Of a stretch of 64,000 nucleotides of DNA, positions 34,072 through 44,186 are shown piece after piece. Source of the DNA: Paralithodes platypus (taxonomy: Eukaryota; Arthropoda; Malacostraca; Decapoda; Lithodidae); assembly GCA_032716605.1 (NCBI GenBank), contig CM064506.1:15945779-16009778 (forward strand), read 5' to 3'. Both the position numbers and the translations under genes were made by a program. Numbering within the stretch: position 1 is the stretch's first letter; each line of letters opens with the position of its first letter. The notes below the pieces were generated by a model. It did not search any database. It was not told where the DNA came from and saw only the letters and a list, made by a program, of their open reading frames with translations.

Positions 34072-34140
<69 letters not shown>
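33925..34140. repeat. Long (TA)n / (TACATA)n microsatellite
   Basis: More than 200 bp of TA repeats with interspersed ACATATA units. Frames read through it are artefacts. Confidence 0.95.
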
Positions 34141-34143
<3 letters not shown>

Positions 34144-34199
34144 GAGCAGTCGCGAAACATCTCCCCATAGGGAATTCCTGTGTATTACCCATGTATATT

Positions 34200-34900
34200 A
34201 TTTGATCTGCATTCCTACATATTTGATCTGCATCTGTATGTGGTAACCCAGGTTCGAATCTCGATGGATCACATGCTAAAAAAAATAAAATAAAAAAATA
34301 AAATAAAATAAATAAAAAATATTATGTTACATAAATCTCATTCACTACAGGAAGTAATTCTTTAATCCGGTAAATATCATATTGGACAGCTTAACCAGAC
34401 TAAAGTTGGGTGTGAAATCACAAGCATGATGACTGAGCATCAGTACAGTACTAATTTACTTATTGGTAACAGAATTGCTCAACTCTCAAATTGAATCCAT
34501 GCTAATTGAGGGGGAGACTGTACATACATATTTCATTCAGTCAACTACTGCATAAACTACTACAACTATCTGAGTTACCAGACTGACAAACTTTGTGAAT
34601 ATACATACACACATACATACAAGTTTAAAGACCGTTTTGTTCACAGAAAATGTGGTTACAGTCTCACGTCCTAAATGGCGGCTTTCCAGGCGGCCTCTGT
34701 TGTCAAGTTCTTTACTTTTAGATCGAACCGGAGTACCCGAGCCCATGTCATTCTAGGTCCACCCTACGCGCAGCTCCCCCCACGTTCACAGCATTTCTTC
34801 ACCCAGTTCTGATCAATTGCTATAAATATATCTAATGAGGATTTCTTGTATGTGTATCATTTACGACAAATATCATACTTGAACTCTACTGCTAAACTAA
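34200..34900. other. Intergenic; decayed tRNA-like piece
   Basis: An isolated CCAGGTTCGAATCTCG at about 34250 followed by an A-rich AAAATAAAATAAAA tail looks like the end of a decayed SINE. Otherwise this is the 3' side of the zinc-finger gene with nothing recognised. Confidence 0.4.
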
Positions 34901-36364
34901 CTAGTCAATTTGTATTACTTTACATTTATGCTTGATAAGTTCTTTCTTGAGAGAGAACTGTCTATCACATTTAACACACTGAAACTCTTTGAACTGTAAA
35001 TGAGTGGGCAGGTGTTGTGTTAGAGTGCTCTTATGACGGAACATTTTACCACACTCCTCACACTTGTACTCCTTCTCTTCCTTGTGAATGGCCTCATGTG
35101 ATGCCAGGTGGTGCTTCAGACTGAAGGACTTACCACAGACTTCACATTTGAACTTCTTTTCTCCAGAGTGAAGGAACATGTGCTTGTTGAGGTTCCCCCG
35201 CTGGTTGAACATTTTGCCGCATATCTCACACTTAAAGTCCTTGACGTCAGAGTGAACCAGCCAGTGTTTAGTCAGTTGGCTTTGTTGACCGAACCTCTTC
35301 CCACAGTCCACACACTCAAAGTCCTTGTCGTCTGAATGGATAAAGAAATGTTGCTTGAGGGTGCTCTTATGACCAAATACTTTACCACAGACCTGGCACT
35401 CGAACTCCTTCAGTCCCGAGTGGACCAGGATGTGTCGGCTGAGGTGGCTCTTCCACTCGAACATCTTCCCGCAGATGTGGCACTCGTGCTCTTTAGCTCG
35501 TGGCTTCGTTCTGGAGGTCATGGATGGCTGGATGTAATTCTTAGCTGCATCTGGTCCCTCACTTACGCCCATTGTTTGTTGGACATAATTCTTGCTACTC
35601 TCTGCTTGTTGGACATAATTCTTGTTAGTTTCTGCTTCTTGGACATAATTCTTGTTAGTTTCCGGTTGTTGGACATAATTCTTGTTAATTTCTGGTTGTT
35701 GGACATAATTCTTGCTGCCTTCAGGTTGTTGGACATAATTCTTGTTGGCTTCTGGTTGTTGGACATAATTCTTGTTGACTTCTGGTTGTTGGACATAATT
35801 CTTGCTGCCTTCAGGTTGTTGGACATAATTCTTGCTGCCTTCAGGTTGTTGGACATAATTCTTGCTTCCCACTATTTGTTGGATATAATGTTTGTTATCC
35901 ACGGGTTGTTGGACATAATTCTTGTAAACTTCTGGCTGTTGGACATAGTTTTTGTTGTCCACTATTTGTTGGATATAATGTTTGTTACCTACTGGATGTT
36001 GGACAAAATTCTTGTTGCTTTCGGGTTGCTGGACATAATTCTTGTTGCTTTCGGGTTGCTGGACATAATTCTTGTTGCTTTCGGGTTGCTGGACATAATT
36101 CTTGTTGCTTTCGGGTTGCTGGACATAATTTTTGTTGCCTTCGGGTTGCTGGACATAATTTTTGTTATCTATTGGTTGTTGGACATAATTCTTGTAACCT
36201 TCCACTCCCTCCGTGTGACCAACCTTGACCACAGATACCTCACACTTGTTTGCTACTCTTTTATTGTACATATTATACCCATACATCTGCTCTTGGTAGT
36301 GTATAGTTTCATCACTCATCACCCCATCTTTACATGCCATCATTGCTGAAGGTACTTCCATCAT
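34901..36364 (-). CDS. C2H2 zinc-finger protein with 21 decapeptide repeats
   Basis: A 487-residue intact frame. Residues 1-57 are unremarkable. Residues 58-267 are 21 tandem copies of a 10-residue unit, K-N-Y-V-Q-Q-P-E-x-N, in perfect register, hydrophilic and predicted to be extended or disordered. Fingers lie at about 293-315, 321-343, 349-371, 377-399, 405-427 and 433-455. A seventh at 461-481 ends H-K-C, so it is C2HC rather than C2H2. Linkers are of H-S-x-x-K-x-F type. The probable role is nuclear DNA binding, with the repeat acting as a spacer or interaction surface (inference). Start chosen at the first of two adjacent ATGs. No known family has this repeat to my knowledge. Confidence 0.85.
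   Translation of the reverse strand: MMEVPSAMMACKDGVMSDETIHYQEQMYGYNMYNKRVANKCEVSVVKVGHTEGVEGYKNYVQQPIDNKNYVQQPEGNKNYVQQPESNKNYVQQPESNKNYVQQPESNKNYVQQPESNKNFVQHPVGNKHYIQQIVDNKNYVQQPEVYKNYVQQPVDNKHYIQQIVGSKNYVQQPEGSKNYVQQPEGSKNYVQQPEVNKNYVQQPEANKNYVQQPEGSKNYVQQPEINKNYVQQPETNKNYVQEAETNKNYVQQAESSKNYVQQTMGVSEGPDAAKNYIQPSMTSRTKPRAKEHECHICGKMFEWKSHLSRHILVHSGLKEFECQVCGKVFGHKSTLKQHFFIHSDDKDFECVDCGKRFGQQSQLTKHWLVHSDVKDFKCEICGKMFNQRGNLNKHMFLHSGEKKFKCEVCGKSFSLKHHLASHEAIHKEEKEYKCEECGKMFRHKSTLTQHLPTHLQFKEFQCVKCDRQFSLKKELIKHKCKVIQID
35561..36193 (-). repeat. 30-bp coding minisatellite
   Basis: Twenty-one 30-bp units encode the decapeptides. Four consecutive units between 36001 and 36120 are nearly identical, which points to recent unequal exchange or slippage; units further from them are more diverged. 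Units 8 and 11 share a variant KHYIQQIV form. Confidence 0.9.
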
Positions 36365-36389
36365 AACATAATATTTTCTTCCTATTTTC

Positions 36390-36710
36390 TTGTATTCCTA
36401 TTTCTTGCTTAACCAAATTGCAACTTGGCATGGGCGATATTACAAAGCACAATATGAATTTATCGATACAGTATATACCGGTATATCTGGTAGAGAATAT
36501 TTAGATTTTCAAGAAGCAATCACCGATACAGCTGCTTGGGTACACATTTGGCGTTTATTCAGCTGTAAACCTGAAACAAAACAACAAAATATTAGAACAT
36601 GTGTTATACTGAGACACTGCTCCAGTTTACTGAACATGGAAACTGTCAACTCCAAGCAAAGTCAATTAGGGGACTTACGCTAGGCTACACTCTGAACACA
36701 ACCAGGTCAA
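36390..36710. other. Upstream flank of the minus-strand zinc-finger gene
   Basis: No coding or repeat feature recognised; any promoter of the zinc-finger gene would lie here. Confidence 0.35.
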
Positions 36711-37330
36711 AGTTGCAGCTGCAAAACGACTAACGGGTTGGATTCAGCGTACATTTAATACTTGAGGTGAATTGCCTATGATAACGCTCTTCAAATCTCT
36801 AGTGCTACTGCGACTAGAATACTGTAATATATTAACATCCCCATACAAAGTAGGCAAAATAAATTATCTAGAGAGTGTACAAAGGAATTTCACCTTTCAT
36901 ATAAACTCTGTAAAACATCAACACTATTGAGAGCGTTTAAGATCATTGAAACTGTACTCGTTGGAACGTAGAAGAGAACGTTACCTAATAATATACACAT
37001 GGAAAATCGCATACCCCAATAGTCATGAAATTCAGTGATAAGAGAGGCTGGGAATGCAATATCCCCTGGATGAATAACCGGGATGTTATGGGCTCTCTGC
37101 GAGAGGGTTGGTATCACACAGAGAGAGGACCAAGTCTCTTTAAACAAACTCCCACGGCGAGTAAGAGACATGAGGAGCCTCTCGTTAGACAACTTCAAGT
37201 GAGCCCTCGATGTCGATCTGCAAAATGTGACAGACGAGCCCATCTTCGCAGGGGAGCGTGCTGGCCCTTCGAAGAGTCTGCTGCACCAAATCACCAACCA
37301 TAACGAGGGGCGGCGTGCTCCTCGGTGCTA
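36711..37330 (+). pseudogene. Decayed non-LTR reverse-transcriptase C-terminus
   Basis: Plus strand reads GWIQRTF, LFKSLVLLRLEYCNIL, YLESVQRNFT, RLRSLKLYSLERRRERYLI and YTWKI with stops and frame changes between blocks. This is the post-RT region of a CR1-superfamily (Daphne/Crack-like) element distinct from CR1-A to D. Truncated and non-functional. Confidence 0.65.
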
Positions 37331-37529
37331 CTAGGATAGGAGAGTGGCGAACATAACCTTAGGTGACCTTAGGTAGGTAGGATACAGCGCTCATCTCTGT
37401 ACCTTTGATACAGTTTTTAACGCTGTGCACTCCCTTGATTGACAGGGCTAGGGTGTGCTCTTGTTACAGGTCTTTACTGGACATTTGTGATGAATTGCTT
37501 GACCTGAGTGTCTTGACGTCTATCAAGGG

Positions 37530-37592
37530 CACGGGGTGGGATCGAACTGCCGACCCTTCGATCAGCAGTCAGACGCGCTACCAACAATGCCT
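37530..37592 (-). repeat. tRNA-like SINE head
   Basis: The minus strand reads TTGGTAGCGCGTCTGACTGC ... GGCAGTTCGATCCCACCC, with A- and B-box-like elements and an anticodon-arm-like GACTGCTGATC. No matching acceptor arms, so probably a retroposon head. The region around it (37330-37900) has no gene. Confidence 0.5.
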
Positions 37593-37904
37593 TTGAAATC
37601 AGTGGAATAAGTTACCCAACCTGGTACACAGGGGCTGCTGCATTTATCCTGTTTACAATGGTTTACCTTCACTGATGAAATGTCACAGATGTACACTAGT
37701 CGGTTTCTTTTCATCTGACGGTAAATTGCAAAGTTCCCATCAAGATTTCTCAGTTAATTTGAAGACTTTGTAGTGAAATATGGTACTAATTTAATAAACT
37801 TGGTCTCAATATGAAGCAGAGACATAGTAGTTTCATAATTTTTCCATCAAGTATCGAGAAATTAGCTGCTACAAGATTCAATTTATCGTCAGATGAAACG
37901 AAAC

Positions 37905-38140
37905 AGAGTATATCTCCAGGTTCCTATTTGCTGCTAGGTGAACAGAGGCATTGGGCGTCTCATTCTGCTCGGAAATTAAACTTTACATAGAACCCACACA
38001 CAAGCAGCATCAGGGTCAAAATCAACATGACATAAAATGTTAAGAGAATTGCTTATTCGTCTCAGCCTGCTCGGGAAATTAACTTTTCATAGAACCCACA
38101 CACAAGCAGCATTAGGGCCAAAGCCAACAGGGCCCTTGGG
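37905..38140 (-). repeat. SINE S1 body remnant plus a two-copy tandem
   Basis: Minus strand contains CCTCTGTTCACCTAGCAGC as in S1. Beyond it, the block CATAGAACCCACACACAAGC with flanks is present twice (37989 and 38090), about 102 bp apart. Confidence 0.55.
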
Positions 38141-38296
38141 TTTCTGTTGAGGAACCAAGTAGGCTAAGTGCAACACAAACATCAAAATTCTTGCTTTGCA
38201 TTAATTGTTCGATTACATTTTGAATTCTGCGACACCATCTGGGACCCATACATTCACAACTATATAAATAAATAAAAAGACATACAAAACAAATTC

Positions 38297-38585
38297 AAGT
38301 GGATGGGACTAATCAAGCCTTGGTCAGCATTCAGCAACCCATCAAGGAAGACAACCTTATAAAAATCTGGGTGGATGAGGATCGTCAGCCTTGAACGACA
38401 ACCCTTCAACGGAAGTAAACCTTATACAAATCCTTACTGCTCACCTAAGAGTGAATCAGGTTGGTGGATGGATTAGCCACCCATAGTGCATTAAAGACAC
38501 ATAAAGGGCCTTGGAGTGTAACAGACCCTAAGTTGAGTGGTCAATCCTGTAAGTCCTTAAATAAACTGGCACAGCTTGTTCTGTA
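38297..38585. repeat. Dispersed repeat, copy 2
   Basis: Same orientation and block order as 7440-7745 (see there). The second block set is more diverged. Confidence 0.6.
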
Positions 38586-38743
38586 GATACAGTTTGTTGA
38601 TACAAACTATTTTGAATACACCATCGTCTTCAGGGCATATGTATCCACTTTATGTTGAGCTTAAGTATACGGTACGATTAGCTGGATACGGAGCCCATCA
38701 ATATCTATATGTCCTATAAGTTTCTTATATACCATACTTCACT

Positions 38744-39025
38744 GGGCAAGGATGTAGTATTCAGGCGTATTGCCGGCTTTGTTAACATTACTTGTATGCT
38801 CGCGATCACGTTCTTGTCTATTTTAACTGCCGTGGTATACAATAATAGATTGAAGACCCCCCATGACTTATTGTCATTATCATACTGTCTATATTGCCAC
38901 CAGGCACCAAGGGGTAAATAACAGGAAACAAAATCAGACAAAATAGATGGGAAGGTAACCGCAAGCGTACAAGTATTGTAATGTAAACAAAGCTGGCGAT
39001 ACGCCCGGATACCTACAACCTTCCC
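38744..39025. mobile_element. R-family MITE, single-unit copy
   Basis: Ends GGGCAAGGATGTAG and the complement of GGGAAGGTTGTAGG. Flanks CTTCACT and CTTCATT differ at one position, consistent with an old 8-bp duplication. 282 bp. Confidence 0.65.
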
Positions 39026-39325
39026 CTTCATTACTATATACAGTATGTAATTGCCATCGTATATACATTAGAAGATAAAATACTTCCCCCTCCCTTGACC
39101 CATTAATAATACTACAACTAGATTAGGCACTCTTAGGTTAAGGTTTAGATGACTTATGCCATTTACAGTATAGGTACTGTATTATTCTAGTATTACACCG
39201 GGTCGAAGTTATGATTTACGTTTGAATATTAGTTATATCATGTACTTCATTGGCATATATGTCCAAACAGTTGGTAATTCATTATAATATATATACAGTA
39301 CTACCTAAATCACTAACAAAAAATT

Positions 39326-40095
39326 GGGATGGATGTACAGTAGTATCCAGCGTACGGTCGTCATGTTTACATAGATCGTACGCTGGCAGTTTTGTTTTGT
39401 TTATTCTGTTATTTGCCCCCTGCTGGCAATATATATGATGATAATAATAGGTTATGCTTACAGGAACAATTTCTGGCATTAGGTCCTGGCAAGGTCCTCT
39501 TGAGCCAGATCATGGTTAAGCATACAGTACGTTTTTTTTTTTTTTTTTTCTTCTATATTTCAATTACTCCCTCTCGGGCATAGGCTGAGAGCCCTTACAA
39601 TCCACCGCTCAACACGGTGAAGCCCGTGAGGTCTCGTTCCAGTCTGGGGAGTGAGACATGTGAAGCATCCATTCATGGCTCGAAGCAGCTCCATCTCTGA
39701 AGCCGCTGATTGCTTCGTTCAAGTGCTTCACTGTCTCACCCTCCAGACTCAGACCTTCACTCTCATTGATTGTTACGGGTACTGGGAGTAGGTGGGTCAC
39801 AGAGGTCGGAGAGATATAAAGTTATATCTAACTGATTTTCTGCTCCAGAATTTATCTAAACGTGCCTAGAAAGCTTTCACACTAGAAGCTGATACAACAT
39901 TTTCAGGGAGGTTACATTGATGCAATTCTGGGCACAAAAGAATTTGCTCGTATGTTCAGTCTCGAGTATTGATATTGGATTTTCATGATATTTCCTCTTG
40001 CTTCTCTCTCCAACGTTCTCCCCCCCTCAACTTATCATTGAATCCCACGGCAGTCAAAATAGCCGGGAAAGTGATCACGAGCGTGCAAATATTTG
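39326..40095. mobile_element. R-family MITE, split copy
   Basis: Left end GGGATGGATGTACAG...GCGTACGGTCGTCATG runs to about 39480. The right part resumes at about 40018 (TCAACTTATCATTGAATCC, GCAGTCAAAATAG). Between them lies an insertion beginning with a T run at 39530. The right terminus is not recognisable. Confidence 0.5.
39530..40017 (-). mobile_element. Unclassified retroposed insert with poly-A (minus)
   Basis: The T run at 39530-39549 would be a poly-A tail on the minus strand. The rest has no intact frame; a motif resembling the CR1 C-terminus may lie around 39880-39990. Classification not secured. Confidence 0.35.
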
Positions 40096-40484
40096 TTGTT
40101 GCTTTGGTGTTTTAAGATTGATGGATGTTTTTTTTTTGCAATTTCCGATGGGATTCATAAACTAACACACCTAGGCCTAAAAAAAAAAAAAAAAACACGA
40201 GGACAGACATATATAAAATACTGTACTTGCAAAAATCGTCCCCGGTGTAAAACTAGAAATTTACTCATATATATTAATATTATTTAGAAAAAATAGGTTA
40301 AATTAGACACGATCGAAACCGCTGCGGCATAAAAACAAAGAAACGATAGGCTGTGGCAATTCCCGGCATCACTTACACTTTTACCGGGATGGATGTAGAT
40401 TCCGGGCGTACTTACAGTACAGTTTCTTACAGTTTCTTACAGTCGATCCTCTGGAAAAAGGCAAACTAGGCCTGTGTATCCAGC

Positions 40485-41105
40485 TCAGTACCAGTACCAG
40501 TACCAGTTCACGGTGTTGGCGGTGGCGGTAGCAGACGCAACATTTTTACTATTCTGTATTTTTGCTTTATAATCAAACTTCAAATCTTGTCTTCCCCATG
40601 CTTTATCAAGATTACTTTCAAACTCCCTTATTGATTCGGAATCGACTACATACTGGGGCAGTGCGTTCCACTCATTTACCACTCTATCACAAAATGAGTT
40701 CTTTGCCTTTTCAAGCCTATTTCTTTCCTTGTAAATTTTCTTAGTGTCCTCTCATTCTTGTTCCCTCCCGCATCAAGAAGATACCTTCACACACATCCTC
40801 ATCATACTTTCCTGACACTATCTTAAAAGTCTCTATCATATCCCCTCTCTTTCTCCTATATGCCAGTGTCGGAAGCCCCAGTGTCCTCAACCTCTGCTCA
40901 TAGCCCGCGTTCTTCAACGTTGGTACTAGCTTGCTAGCTCTCCTCTGCACTTTCTCCACTGCTTCTATATCCTTTACCATATATGGAGCCCACACCTGGT
41001 TCGCATATTCCAGGTGCGGCCTAACCAGCGCTGTATAGAGATTCCTGAATATTTCTTCGTCAAGTGACACAAATGTCCTCCTTATCAGCCCTACAATTAT
41101 ATTGG
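40485..41105 (-). pseudogene. CR1-A copy 1: ORF2 C-terminal region
   Basis: Minus frames encode IRRTFVSLDEEIFRNLYTALVRPHLEYANQVW, VEKVQRRASKLVPTLK, RRKRGDMIETFKIV and SGKYDEDVCEGIFL, then WNALPQYVV. A 2-bp deletion near 40740, compared with copies 2 and 3, breaks the frame. This is the thumb/C-terminal part following RT in CR1-like elements. Confidence 0.8.
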
Positions 41106-41794
41106 AAATTCCCGGCGCGACCGAAGCCGCTCCAAGGACCCGTGCCCCCAGGGAGGGGGCAGGATATGGTTGTGACGGTTTGGCTCCCGAAACTGCTCCC
41201 CGCGGCCGGCATCCGGTTGTCCTCCACTGGTCTTTGATCTTGTCTCCGGCCGTGGAGGGTCTGCAACCATCCGCGGTTGGCAGCTCCAGGAGGTGGTCCC
41301 ACGACGTAGACGCCGCCACATAAGGACCCACAACAACACCCAGCACATGGTATCACACACAAGTACTGTCCTCTCTCCCTCCCTGCCCACCCCGAACCAA
41401 CTTCCAGAAGCACATCCATACTCATATCTCTCGCCGATCCATCCACTCACTCACAGACAACACGCAGCTGCAAGCACGACCTCCCGAAATCCATCATTCC
41501 GAATCCTCCCTTCCTCGCGAGGACAGAGTCCACCTGGCCAGGCTGAGATGCGGACACCATCCAGCTCTCCTGAGCTATCAGAAGAGACTGGATGACTCCG
41601 TTGTCGTCACCTGCCCGGGATGTAACACAGCACCCCATACCATTGGGCACATCATGGAAGACTGCATTTCACACAACCACTTGCGCCAGCAACACAGTCT
41701 ATACTCAGTGAGAGCTCTGCGGGAAAGCCCGATCGTGGCCATGGCCTTCCTCAGGGACTCAGGGCTGTTCGGCCAGGCAGCTTAGGGAACAACA
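41106..41794 (+). mobile_element. I-group-like element, 5'-truncated, 13-bp TSD
   Basis: Flanked by ACAATTATATTGG at 41093-41105 and 41795-41807. Other CR1-A copies have ACAATTCTATTGG here, so both flanks share a private base. A plus frame (about 41518-41784) encodes LARLRCGHHPALLSY, a CPGC...H...C knuckle and SGLFGQAA, i.e. the C-terminus of a non-LTR polyprotein. The tail is (AAC)n. Same 3' end as at 32070-32117. Confidence 0.85.
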
Positions 41795-41807
41795 ACAATT
41801 ATATTGG

Positions 41808-42965
41808 CTTTGTTTATCTTTTCCGCTAAATGTTCTGAGAAATTTAACTTATTGTCTATCACTACTCCTATATCCTTTTCTGCATTCACTTCCTCCATCG
41901 CTTCATACATACTGTATCCTACCTTGTTTATCTTGCTTGTCCCAATCTGCATGTACTTGCATTTTTTTGGATGAAAAGGCATTAACCAATGTTCAGACCA
42001 TCCCTTCATGCCCTCCACATCTCCTTGAAGCAAACCTACATCTTCCTTACTCCTCACTCTTCTATACAGCTTAGTGTCATCCGCATACAGGTATACCTCA
42101 CTTCCATTAGTTATAACTTCAGGTAAGTCGTTGATAAATATAACGAACAGTAGTGGTCCCAACACAGATCCCTGAGGTACCCCACTTGTAATTTCCCTCC
42201 ACCCCGAGCCTATTCCATTCACCAGTACCCTCTGTCTCCGATCTTTCAGGAAGGCTTCTATCCATTTCACACATTTCTTCCCTATATTATAGCTTCTAAC
42301 TTTCTCTATTAACCTTCTATGTGGGACCTTATCGAAGGCCTTCATAAAATCGCAATATACCACGTCTATTACATCACCATCCTCTAGAATTTGCATCCAA
42401 TCATCTACCACCTTAATTAGCTGTAGTACCATCGACCTCCCCGGCAAGAATCCGAACTGTCTCCCACTGAAAAGTTGGTTTGATTTCATATGCTCCATTA
42501 TTCCTTCTCTAATTACCGTTTCCATTAGTTTACACACAACACTTGTCAAACTGACTGGTCTATAATTTCCTGGGTCATTTCTCTTTCCCTTCTTAAATAT
42601 AGCTGTTATGTTCGCCTCTCTCCATTCCATCAGGATTTGTCCTGTATTAAACGATACCTCAAATAACATTTTCAATGGCTCTACTAACATCTCACCTCCT
42701 TCCTTTATGATTCTTGGCTGTATCCCATCCGGTCCCGGGGACTTACTTCTGTTCATTTTTTCTATAGCCCTTCTTATTCTAGCATGGGAAAACGGTGCCT
42801 GTTTGATGGGAATAGTAGGCACTGCATCATCCGACTCCACTGTTAGTACCCCCCCAAAGTATTTCCCCAGCACCTCTGCTTTCTCCTTATCAGTCTCCGC
42901 TCTACTCCCATCATCCAACCCCCCTATCAGCTCTGGGATCCCTACTCTTCTTGTTAACTTTTCCT
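41808..42965 (-). pseudogene. CR1-A copy 1: reverse transcriptase
   Basis: A 378-codon minus frame, intact through the RT: NRSKSPGPDGIQPR, NYRPVSLTSVVCKLMETVI, QFGFLPGRS, YCDFMKAFDKVPHRRL, SGVPQGSVLGPLLF and the catalytic YADDTKLYRR, then DIGVVIDNKLNFSEHL. The reading frame is ended by the I-group insertion at the 3' side. Reverse transcription of its own RNA at a nicked target would be the original role; now separated from its endonuclease and C-terminus. Confidence 0.85.
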
Positions 42966-43110
42966 AAATGTACTTCCAGAATATTTTTGGATTATCCTTC
43001 ACATTTCTAGCAATCTCGCTCTCCCTCTCCTTCACCCCCCTCCTTGTCTCCCACCTAATTTTATTGTTTATTTGTTTGCGTTCCAGATCCACTTCTTTAG
43101 CTTCTATTAT

Positions 43111-43338
43111 TATGTTCTATCCAACAACCAACTCTACTCCTAAAATCGATTAATGAAATATTACAAACACATGTGGCAGTCCGTGGATTCGAACCCAGGA
43201 AGCTCACACCGAATATCAACACCTTATGCATTACACCACGAAGGCATTTAAAGAATGGTGGACACTGCCTACGATTTATTATGCAACTTCGAATCCTGCA
43301 TATCAATCTAAGCATGTACACACATCCCAACTGTACTA
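43111..43338 (-). mobile_element. SINE family S2, second copy
   Basis: Minus strand has tRNA-like GGTGTGAGCTTCCTGGG and TTCGAATCCACGGAC, then the CATTAATCGATTTTAGGAG body ending in TAGAACATAATA. CR1-A copy 3 (58660) shows the uninterrupted sequence. No clear target duplication. Confidence 0.65.
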
Positions 43339-43891
43339 GACCACCTGTTCTTTTTTAACAATTTTAGTCTTTTCCACAATCGTTTCTTTCTTCTAATCAA
43401 TGTCCAAAGCATTCTTTTCATTGGCAATTCTGGGTTCGTTCTTTTCCTCAATTTTGTTTTATCCTTATATTCCCTTACTGGTACACTATTGGATACAGCA
43501 TTCTCCAGTTTGACTCTAATTTTCCTCCACATTCCTTCAGCGTCTTCACCGTTCAAGTATTCCCCCCAGTCAATGTCCAAACACCGTCTCAGCAGCTCAT
43601 AATCTGCTCTATCATACATGTATATTTTTCTATTGCTTCTATTATCCCTCTCTGTTTTAATATTGCAACTAAAGCTTATACAGGCATGGTCACTACGACC
43701 TATAGGGCTATCCACATTGACATGTTCCACTATATCCTCCTCATTGCTAAAAATCAAATCAAGTACACTCCCCTGCATCCCATCTCTATATCTTGTCATC
43801 TCTGTAATATGTTGCGTTAAAAAACAATCTCTCACTTTCTCTATAAACTTGTTTTCCAGGCTACACTGTCCCGCTGGAGTAGTACAATTTG
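43339..43891 (-). pseudogene. CR1-A copy 1: endonuclease 3' half and linker
   Basis: Minus strand continues the endonuclease interrupted by DIRS: FIEKVRDCFLTQHI, VLDLIFSNEED, then GRSDHACISFSC with the conserved SDH catalytic triad element, followed by a basic linker (LRKRTNPELPMKR). Its other half is at 52263-52740. Confidence 0.8.
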
Positions 43892-43893
43892 TT

Positions 43894-44186
43894 AGTAGTC
43901 TTGGCAAATCCAACGTCAAGGCTATTAACCTAATTGCAATGACGACTTGTCTATTTTGACTGCTATGTCGTCATTCCAACCGCGGTTAAAAAGAAAACGT
44001 CTAGAGTCTACTCCTTATCTTGCTCTAGGAGACGTTGTACATTAACCAAAACTACCACCGAAGGTGAAAAAAGCATAGAAGAGAAGAAAAAGGGGTTTAC
44101 CTTAGTTACCGCTTAAGGCCCATCCCGTGTTCCGTCATGTGCAGATCCCTGTCGAACGTGCGCATGAGCGACCCTCTCTTGTCATC
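43894..44186 (+). repeat. DIRS left inverted terminal repeat
   Basis: Near-perfect inverted complement of 51918-52211. It contains a short hairpin, AATGACGAC/GTCGTCATT, around 43938-43976. Confidence 0.9.

Noticed and set aside
33780..34192. Two long minus-strand frames
   Set aside because: They are translations of the (TA)n tract.
35336..36349. 337-codon plus-strand frame over the minus-strand zinc-finger gene
   Set aside because: It is the antisense reading of the 30-bp repeat and of the fingers; no family motif, and the minus strand gives clear C2H2 fingers.
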